The notes beneath the pieces were generated by a model that saw only the letters and a list, made by a program, of their open reading frames with translations, did not search any database and was not told the DNA's origin. This document shows, piece by piece, positions 7,684 through 12,810 of a stretch of 12,810 bases of DNA; the first letter of the stretch is position 1; each line of letters begins with the position of its first letter. This DNA comes from UCB3 sp964415605 (lineage in GTDB: Bacteria; Chloroflexota; Anaerolineae; Epilineales; Epilineaceae): assembly GCA_964415605.1 (NCBI GenBank), contig CAYQBA010000135.1, positions 1-12,810 of the forward strand, written 5' to 3'. The position numbers were made by a program, and so were the translations under genes.

Positions 7684-7730
7684 GGGGTCATCGCGATCGG
7701 AACCACCCGATCACGACGACCAGATCTCAC

Positions 7731-7736
7731 AAGGAG
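7731..7736 (+). promoter_or_regulatory. Shine-Dalgarno AAGGAG of the exported-protein gene
   Basis: AAGGAG lies 7 bases before ATG 7744. It supports this start rather than the earlier in-frame codon at 7618, whose extra residues would precede the signal peptide. Confidence 0.8.
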
Positions 7737-7743
7737 AGCGACC

Positions 7744-8439
7744 ATGAACCGCAACTTGCTGCCGACCGCGACCGCGCTGACGCGCTTCGCCCTGTCCGTT
7801 GCCCTGGCCGGCGCCGCGGCGCTGGCCGCCCGGGGTTTCGCCCATGCCGACGAGGCCCAGGCCGACACGATCCGCACTGGCGGGATCGAGGTGGCCGAGG
7901 CTATCGACTCGGACCTGTTGGAGATGTCGGAGACCGACGTGGTGCTTGACGGCGGCGAGCCGGCCGTCGCGGGGGCGGGCCAGGCCGACGAAGCCGCGGA
8001 AGCGGCGGGCGCGCCGGCGGCCGGCGAGCTGGTGACCGACGCGCGGAACCCGTCGGGGACCGCGGCCGACTGCATCGCGATGGTGGACGTGTACGCCGTC
8101 GACGCCATCACCGGCGTCCGCACGAACACGTTCGTGTCGGGCCGGCCGTTCTACATCAAGACGGTGCTGTCCAACAGCTGCGGCTTGGCGTACCAGCGCT
8201 ACGTCAAGTTCGTCACGCGGCCGTACGGCTGCTGGTCGTGCGGCTGGCAGCTGCTGGACGCGGGCACGGTGACGGTGTCGGGCTACGCGACGATGCGGGT
8301 GACGTCCACCGACCGGTTCTGGTTCAACGCCGCGGCGGCGAGGGGCTACCACGATCTGCAGGCCGAAGCGTACTTCATCGAGCCCTACGGCCTAGTCTTC
8401 GACGAGGGGCGGGTGACGCAGCTGTACCACCCCTACTGA
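7744..8439 (+). CDS. Exported protein of unknown function, four cysteines
   Basis: A 231-residue protein that I do not recognise. Residues 1-35 form a classical Sec signal peptide: MNRNLLPTATALTRF, then an alanine/leucine core, then AHA with likely cleavage before Asp36. Residues 36-105 are acidic and alanine/glycine-rich, probably disordered. Residues 106-231 look like one compact beta-rich domain with aromatic strands (VDVYAVDAITG, RPFYIKTVLSN, YVKFVTRPYG, DLQAEAYFIEP). It has exactly four cysteines, Cys110, Cys146, Cys163 and Cys166, the last pair in CWSC, so one or two disulfides outside the membrane are likely. The fold could be immunoglobulin-like; that is a guess from strand pattern. 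It stands alone between a phased-repeat promoter region and a strong hairpin, so it is probably a single-gene transcript. Confidence 0.85.
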   Translation: MNRNLLPTATALTRFALSVALAGAAALAARGFAHADEAQADTIRTGGIEVAEAIDSDLLEMSETDVVLDGGEPAVAGAGQADEAAEAAGAPAAGELVTDARNPSGTAADCIAMVDVYAVDAITGVRTNTFVSGRPFYIKTVLSNSCGLAYQRYVKFVTRPYGCWSCGWQLLDAGTVTVSGYATMRVTSTDRFWFNAAAARGYHDLQAEAYFIEPYGLVFDEGRVTQLYHPY

Positions 8440-8494
8440 GATGGCGAACCGCGACCGCGGTGCCCCCTGAAGCGGGGCGCGGCGGGCGCAGCGC

Positions 8495-8532
8495 CAACCG
8501 AGGCCGCCCCAGCGATGGGGCGGCCTCGGTTG
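8495..8532. terminator. 16-bp perfect hairpin, likely transcription terminator
   Basis: CAACCGAGGCCGCCCC (8495-8510) pairs perfectly with 8517-8532 around a six-base loop, AGCGAT. It starts 55 bases after the stop of the exported-protein gene. No T tract follows on either strand. In a very GC-rich genome a stem this strong can still end transcription, and it could serve both this gene and the convergent cyclase-NACHT gene. Confidence 0.75.
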
Positions 8533-8718
8533 CTGTCCGGGGGATGCCGGGTTGGCGCCGGCAGGCTGCGGTCCATGTCTTGGGGGAGGCCAGGGGTGAC
8601 AAGGATCGGTGACAGTTTGTGGGTCGGCGGGGGCTGTCAACGGTGCTGTCTTGGTGAGTGGGTGGGGTGCAGACCAAGCAGATTGCCGCGTTTGAGTGCG
8701 GCTGCGCGGTGCCAGTGA
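8533..8718. other. Spacer after the hairpin, downstream of the cyclase-NACHT gene
   Basis: This is the remaining part of the 279-base convergent gap. It is G-rich on the plus strand, with runs at 8582-8586, 8593-8596, 8619-8632 and 8655-8668. It has a weak TGACAG/CTGTCA inverted repeat (8610-8615 and 8634-8639) and a short GCCGC/GCGGC stem near 8685-8702. No convincing gene or further terminator is seen. Confidence 0.4.
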
Positions 8719-11700
8719 TCAGCGGATTTCAGAGATGGGGGCTGAGGACGCCAGCCGCGCCCCAAGGCCGAAGTGACGGCCGTCGGTGATACCCCCAATG
8801 CGAAACGCGGCATTGGCGAGGTGCGATGCGTAGGGCCACGATCCGCCCCTCACTACACGGTGGATGTTCTGGGCCAGATCCGGCTCCTCGCGCCCATCAG
8901 TAGCATCATATGGGTACAGCGAGACTGGTTTGTCGGCTCGATCACCCCACACACTCGACGTCCATATCGCGACATTTCCCCCCAAGTCGCTGATGACGTC
9001 TGGCGTGTCGCCCTCGATGAACACCCCGACGGGCGCCGGCCGTCTTAGGTGCGTCTCCAGCGTGTTGCCGAAGGCCGCATCGAACGCGTCGCCGTATGCG
9101 AAGCGCCGTGCCTCCGTGCCACGTGTCGCTGCTTCGCACTCCGCTTCGGTTGGCAGCCGAAGTGTCTGCCCTGCCTGTGCGGTCAGCCATGCCGCATACG
9201 CCCGTGCCTCGAACCACGAGATCCCCACCACCGGTTGCCCCGGATTGTTGTAGCGCTGGTCATGCCAGTAGACCGGCTCGGTCTGGCGGCCGCCCGGATA
9301 CAACTCTGCCAAGTGTGCCTCGAACTCGGTTTCCGCCATCGCAAGCCGGCGAAGCCAACGCTCGTACACGTCGTCGTCAACTTGGCCACTTTCGTGCCAG
9401 CCTTCGAGCACGTGCGGGTTGGCCTTAACGTATTGCAGGACCTCGCAGGCACGCTGCTTGGACCCTGCAGTTGTGCCCTCGCCGCATTGCCAAGCTCGCC
9501 CCGCCTCGGTGTCCCACCACCGCTCGTCGTCGTAGCCGCCCGCCGCCATGAAGCACGCGTACTCCGCGTTGGTCACGGGGAACTGCCCCATCGCAAAGCC
9601 GGCCAGGGCCACGGTGTGGCGTGGCATGTGAGCGCGGAATTCTTCGCCATCAATGGTGTCAAGGATCGGCTCGTCCTCCCCAATTGGATACACCCCGCCC
9701 GGGATCTCCACCATCGGCGGCATCAGATACTCGCCGTACGGTCCCACCCGCCGCTCGAAGCGTGGGTCGCCTAGCCAGCCGAGCGCCAGCCCGGCGTCGA
9801 TCCGCGCGCGCAAGTCTGCCTCGACATCTCGACTCCGGCGCACGAGCGCCCAGCGCAACGCGTCCAGCAGATCGGCAGGCAAGCCATCCGTTCCCCCTGC
9901 CGCCATGCGCCCCGTCCCGGCCCCGGCGTGCTGTGGCCCGACGATCTGCACCGCGCAGCGCCCCGCCAGCGGCAGGTTCGTGGCCATCAGCCCCCGCACG
10001 AACCCCGCCGGGTCCGTCGACATCGCCACCGCCAGGACCGTCGTCTCCTCCCAGCCGGTTTGCGGCAGGGGCGGCAGCGTCTCGGACGGCGGCAGCGTGT
10101 CGATCAGCTCGCGCACCGTCGGCCGGATGTCCGCCGCTCGCCACGGCGTCGCCACCAGCTCCGGCCGCGGCTCCCGCGCCAGCACCCGCGCGGCGAAGTA
10201 CTCCTGGATGAGCTGGTGGCGGTACAGCACCTCGTCCGCCGCCGGGTCCTCGTCGAGCACCGCGATCGACACGCCTGCCCTCACGATGTCATCGCCGCGC
10301 GGGTGGTCCACGACCGCGAGCGCCGTGTCGTAGTCGACCCGGACTTGTCCAGCTTCGCCGTCCGTGTCGCTCGCCTGCATCCCGTACGCCAGCGCGGCGA
10401 GCTTCGGCACCAGCGCCCCCCGCTCCGGCAGCTCATAGGCGTCCCGCCACTGCCCCTGCGCGATGCGGCGCACGTCCCGGCTGGCGAGCAGCTCCTCCAG
10501 CGCGAACAGCGGGCTGCCGCGCTCGACCTCCCGCCGCAGCGCCTGCCGGACGAAGCCCGTGAACAGCCCCGCCCGGTCGCCCGTCAGATCGCCCGTTGCC
10601 TCGATCTGGTCGACGAGGAGGCCGAGGAAGAACGGCGCCCGCAGCGCGTTGAGCTGCGGCGTCCCGGCAATCGCTGCCCAGATCGCTGCCCCGCGCGCCG
10701 GGCTGTAGGCGCGCAGGAAGGCTTCCACCTGCGCATCGGACAGCGGCTCGATCTGCACCTGCGGCACGCGCAGGGCGGGCGTGGAGAGCGGGGCGGAGTA
10801 ATCCAGCGTCCGGCAACTGAACACGACGCGGTTGCCGGGCCGCGACTCGGTCAGCCGCACCAGCCAGTCCTTCCAGAGCGCGACGCGATCGCGGAACTCC
10901 CGCTCGCTGGCGGCAGGCATCTCGTTGAGCGCGTCGAGGAGCAGGATCACCCGGCTGTCGGCGAGGAACAGGTCGAGGCCCGGCAGGTCGGGATAACGCT
11001 CGGCCCACCGTGCCGCCAGCCAGTCGCCCGGCGCCGGCAGCGGATCGCCGGGGCGGTCGGGCTTGTACTGGTTGAGCTGGATGAAGAACGTGACGGGATC
11101 CCGGGCGCCGGCGCCGTCTCCCCCGCCCCGCAGCCCCGCGATCGCCACGTCCAGCTCCAGGTGCCGCAGGAGCGTGCTTTTCCCGCTCCCCGGCGGTCCC
11201 AGCAACACCACCGCCGGCTCCGGCACGGCCGCCAGAAGCGTCCCCAGGCTGTCGTAGCGCTCCTGCCTGGCCGCCCAGCGGCCGCTGGCCGCCTCTTCGC
11301 CCTGGTCGACGAGCAGCGTCAGCGCCACGAACCGCCCGTCCAGGCGGTAGCGCGGCTGACTCCACTCCGCGACCCGGCCCAGCCGGTAGTCTCGCACGTC
11401 GGCCGGCCGGTGGCTCGCGGCTGCCCGCACCTGCTCCGCCGTCAACACTACCGTCCGCGTCCCGCCGCGCACCACGTCCGCCAGCGCCGCCAGCGTCTCG
11501 GGCACGGTCCGGTCGACGACCGTCGGCGCCGCGTCGAGCCGCGACGGGTCGCCGGACGGCGCAGTCGGATCGGTGACGACGATCCGGTCGCGGGCGGTCA
11601 GCTCGCCCGCGGTGCGCGGCGGTGCGTCGACATCCGGGAGCCCGCCCGTCGCCACCCGCAAGAGGCGCTCGGCGTAGCGCAGGTCCTTGAGGCGGTGCTC

Positions 11701-12282
11701 GCCGAGGTCCAGCAGGCGCACGGTGGGGAGCGATCCGCCCTCGACCGTGATGGTCGCGCCGTCGGTTGTCGTGTTCGATCCGTCGTCTGCCGCATCCCCA
11801 ACACTCCCCTCCCCGCCCCCCAATAGCGCCGCCAGCGCCGCCGAGACGAGCACCTGCCCGCCGTTGGCGGCGTCGCAGATGCGGGCCGCGCGGTTGAGGT
11901 CGACACCGACGTACCCTTCCGCGGTCTGGCGCGGCTGGCCGGCATGCAGGCCCATCCGCACCCGGACCGCGCCGTCCGGCGGCCACGGGTGGGCCGCCAG
12001 GGCCCGCTGCGCCGCGATCGCCGCCGCCAGGCCGTCGGCTGCAGTCTCGAAGACCACGAAGAACGCGTCGCCATGCGACGCCATCTCGCGGCCGCCGTGG
12101 GCGGCGATCGCGGCGCGCATCAGCGCGTTGTGCGCCGCCTGGACCTCGGCGTAGCCGTCGGCGCCCAGGCGCTGCACCAGTGCCGTCGAGCCCTCGATGT
12201 CGGTGAAGAGGAGCGTCAGCGTGGCGGAGGGGAGGGGAGACTCCGACGCCGGCCGTTCGGAACCAGGCGCCGGACTTCCCAT
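8719..12282 (-). CDS. Class III nucleotide cyclase - NACHT/STAND ATPase - FGE-fold fusion protein
   Basis: A 1187-residue three-part protein. Residues about 20-160 are a class III adenylate/guanylate cyclase: TDIEGST with metal Asp28, HGDAFFVVF with Asp72, and LNRAAR with Asn130 and Arg134. DLGEHRLKDL closes it near 200. Residues about 310-560 are a NACHT/STAND ATPase: Walker A GPPGSGKST (362-370), Walker B VILLLDALNEM with Asp450, and later YRHQLIQEYFAARVL (687-701). A helical arm (about 710-845) contains NLPLAGRC and DLRARIDAGLALGWLGDPRF. Residues about 848-1183 are an FGE/SUMF1 fold: VEIPGGVYPIG, FPVTNAEYACFM, PVVGISWFEARAYAAWL, LRLPTEAE, GGNVAIWTSS and RVVRGGSW. It has no signal peptide and is probably cytoplasmic. 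The start is ATG 12282, with AAGGAG 8 bases upstream; a GTG at 12318 would add 12 residues without a ribosome site. Likely a ligand-triggered switch with a nucleotide signal output, perhaps immune; the function is inferred. Confidence 0.92.
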   Translation of the reverse strand: MGSPAPGSERPASESPLPSATLTLLFTDIEGSTALVQRLGADGYAEVQAAHNALMRAAIAAHGGREMASHGDAFFVVFETAADGLAAAIAAQRALAAHPWPPDGAVRVRMGLHAGQPRQTAEGYVGVDLNRAARICDAANGGQVLVSAALAALLGGGEGSVGDAADDGSNTTTDGATITVEGGSLPTVRLLDLGEHRLKDLRYAERLLRVATGGLPDVDAPPRTAGELTARDRIVVTDPTAPSGDPSRLDAAPTVVDRTVPETLAALADVVRGGTRTVVLTAEQVRAAASHRPADVRDYRLGRVAEWSQPRYRLDGRFVALTLLVDQGEEAASGRWAARQERYDSLGTLLAAVPEPAVVLLGPPGSGKSTLLRHLELDVAIAGLRGGGDGAGARDPVTFFIQLNQYKPDRPGDPLPAPGDWLAARWAERYPDLPGLDLFLADSRVILLLDALNEMPAASEREFRDRVALWKDWLVRLTESRPGNRVVFSCRTLDYSAPLSTPALRVPQVQIEPLSDAQVEAFLRAYSPARGAAIWAAIAGTPQLNALRAPFFLGLLVDQIEATGDLTGDRAGLFTGFVRQALRREVERGSPLFALEELLASRDVRRIAQGQWRDAYELPERGALVPKLAALAYGMQASDTDGEAGQVRVDYDTALAVVDHPRGDDIVRAGVSIAVLDEDPAADEVLYRHQLIQEYFAARVLAREPRPELVATPWRAADIRPTVRELIDTLPPSETLPPLPQTGWEETTVLAVAMSTDPAGFVRGLMATNLPLAGRCAVQIVGPQHAGAGTGRMAAGGTDGLPADLLDALRWALVRRSRDVEADLRARIDAGLALGWLGDPRFERRVGPYGEYLMPPMVEIPGGVYPIGEDEPILDTIDGEEFRAHMPRHTVALAGFAMGQFPVTNAEYACFMAAGGYDDERWWDTEAGRAWQCGEGTTAGSKQRACEVLQYVKANPHVLEGWHESGQVDDDVYERWLRRLAMAETEFEAHLAELYPGGRQTEPVYWHDQRYNNPGQPVVGISWFEARAYAAWLTAQAGQTLRLPTEAECEAATRGTEARRFAYGDAFDAAFGNTLETHLRRPAPVGVFIEGDTPDVISDLGGNVAIWTSSVWGDRADKPVSLYPYDATDGREEPDLAQNIHRVVRGGSWPYASHLANAAFRIGGITDGRHFGLGARLASSAPISEIR

Positions 12283-12290
12283 TGGCCGTA

Positions 12291-12296
12291 CTCCTT
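12291..12296 (-). promoter_or_regulatory. Shine-Dalgarno AAGGAG of the cyclase-NACHT gene
   Basis: The minus strand reads AAGGAG, eight bases, then ATG (12282-12280). It decides the start and sits in the 55-base gap behind the nuclease-domain gene, which suggests co-transcription with separate translation initiation. Confidence 0.8.
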
Positions 12297-12337
12297 GCGA
12301 CGTGGTCGTATCACCCACAATCTTCTCGCGCCCTCGC

Positions 12338-12810
12338 CTACCCTCGCACCACCGTCACCGTGCGCCCCGCCGGCGTCACCGCCTCGGCGGCCGAGGTCCG
12401 CTCCTCGATCAAGGGCTGGTCCTTGCGCCGGTCGAAGATCACCAGCCAGCCGGTGTCCAGCCCCAACCCCGCGAGGTAGCCGTCGATCTGCTCGAGCCCT
12501 TCGGCCAGTGGGTCCGGCCGCCCGTCGCGCCAGACTTTCAGCTCGAAGGCGAACGTGTCCGGCCCGTAGCGCAGGCACAGGTCCATCCGTCCGCTGCCGA
12601 TGGCGTACTCGCGCTCGAGTGTCCCGCCGGCGTTCGCCACGCGGTCGAGGTAGGCCATCATCACGAGGTGCGGGGCGATCTCGGCGTAGGGCGCGCTGCC
12701 CAGCAGGGCCTGGCCGTGGCGGCGCCAGAAGGCCAGGAAGTTGTCGAGCAGGCGGCGGATGTCGATGCGGCCGTCGTCGGTCAGCCACGCGGCCGGGATG
12801 CGGGGGAGCG
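12338..12810 (-). CDS. AAA-like ATPase C-terminal PD-(D/E)XK nuclease domain, 5' partial
   Basis: The minus-strand frame is open from the window end to TAG (12340-12338), about 156 codons, so only the C-terminal part is present; the GTG at 12664 is internal. It begins RIPAAWLTDDGRIDIRRLL, the lead-in seen after the ATPase part of AAA-like proteins of this type. The nuclease core follows: IAPHLVMMAYLDRV, GGTLEREYAIGSGRMDL with Asp at 12583-12581, then AFELKVW with Glu at 12544-12542 and Lys at 12538-12536. This gives the D-x12-E-x-K signature of PD-(D/E)XK (DUF1703-like) nucleases. LAEGLEQIDGYLAGLGLDTGWLVIFDRR is a strong family marker. Full members are usually about 500 residues with an N-terminal AAA ATPase, expected beyond the edge. 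It precedes the cyclase-NACHT gene by 55 bases on the same strand and probably shares a transcript. The role is unknown; proposals include mobile-element or conflict functions. Confidence 0.88.
   Translation of the reverse strand, partial: LPRIPAAWLTDDGRIDIRRLLDNFLAFWRRHGQALLGSAPYAEIAPHLVMMAYLDRVANAGGTLEREYAIGSGRMDLCLRYGPDTFAFELKVWRDGRPDPLAEGLEQIDGYLAGLGLDTGWLVIFDRRKDQPLIEERTSAAEAVTPAGRTVTVVRG

Noticed and set aside
8610..8639. TGACAG/CTGTCA inverted repeat as an operator or second terminator
   Set aside because: Only six base pairs with an 18-base loop; expected by chance and not placed at a promoter.
8515..8718. 67-codon plus-strand frame in the convergent gap
   Set aside because: It starts inside the terminator hairpin, has no ribosome site and gives a low-complexity Gly/Arg/Cys peptide.
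8719..8860. Possible diversity-generating retroelement variable region at the 3' end of the FGE-fold domain
   Set aside because: The position and fold are right, and residues after RGGSW are unusual. However, the codons read by hand are a mix (GCA, CTC, TTT, ATT, GGG and others) rather than mainly NNC, and no template repeat or reverse transcriptase is seen in the window.
9928..11826. 632-codon plus-strand open frame opposite the NACHT region
   Set aside because: The translation is arginine-, histidine- and glutamine-rich without domain signatures; it is the antisense shadow of the fusion gene.
12338..12664. A separate 108-residue small nuclease gene starting at 12664
   Set aside because: The frame is open upstream to the window end and the upstream residues match the lead-in of AAA-like nuclease proteins, so the GTG is internal.

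Overview
The window is very GC-rich, around 70% or more in most 60-base lines counted by hand. It carries complete or partial genes packed on both strands, with no tRNA, rRNA, CRISPR array or transposase visible. The best guess for the host is a Chloroflexota bacterium (Anaerolineae/Ardenticatenia-like), probably from a metagenome. Three things point that way. The secreted M6 protease ends in a short 'LWLPVVRN'-type tail, like the 'YLPLVxR' tails common on exported Chloroflexota proteins. The NACHT-plus-FGE-fold architecture is frequent in that phylum. M6, DUF1800 and M3-type proteins are also frequent there. This is an inference; a high-GC actinobacterium is the alternative.

Left to right: (1) 2-3013, plus strand, the 3' part of a large secreted M6 (immune inhibitor A-like) metalloprotease whose start and signal peptide lie before the window. 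(2) A 26-codon very hydrophobic micro-ORF candidate in the following gap. (3) 3118-3786, plus strand, a complete SRAP/YedK abasic-site shield protein. (4) A convergent junction rich in G and T. (5) 3913-5547, minus strand, a Tat-exported DUF1800 protein without its usual DUF1501 partner. (6) A divergent promoter region. (7) 5842-7584, plus strand, an M3-family oligoendopeptidase. (8) Three phased 11-bp repeats, a strong ribosome binding site and a 231-residue exported protein of unknown function (7744-8439), closed by a 16-bp hairpin. (9) 8719-12282, minus strand, a 1187-residue fusion of class III nucleotide cyclase, NACHT/STAND ATPase and FGE-fold (SUMF1/C-lectin) domain. (10) 12338 to the window end, minus strand, the C-terminal PD-(D/E)XK nuclease part of an AAA-like ATPase.

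The first two thirds look like housekeeping and secretome genes: extracellular proteolysis, an exported protein of unknown role, cytosolic peptide turnover and DNA-damage tolerance. The last third is the most interesting part. A nuclease-tailed AAA protein is followed, 55 bases later on the same strand, by a protein joining a cyclic-nucleotide-making domain, a STAND switch and a binding fold that lacks the FGE cysteines. That layout resembles bacterial conflict/immune sensors of the NACHT class, with the cyclase as a possible signal output. No defence role is shown by the sequence itself. The FGE-fold part also has clearly lower GC than the rest of the same gene, which suggests that the domain was acquired or exchanged separately.
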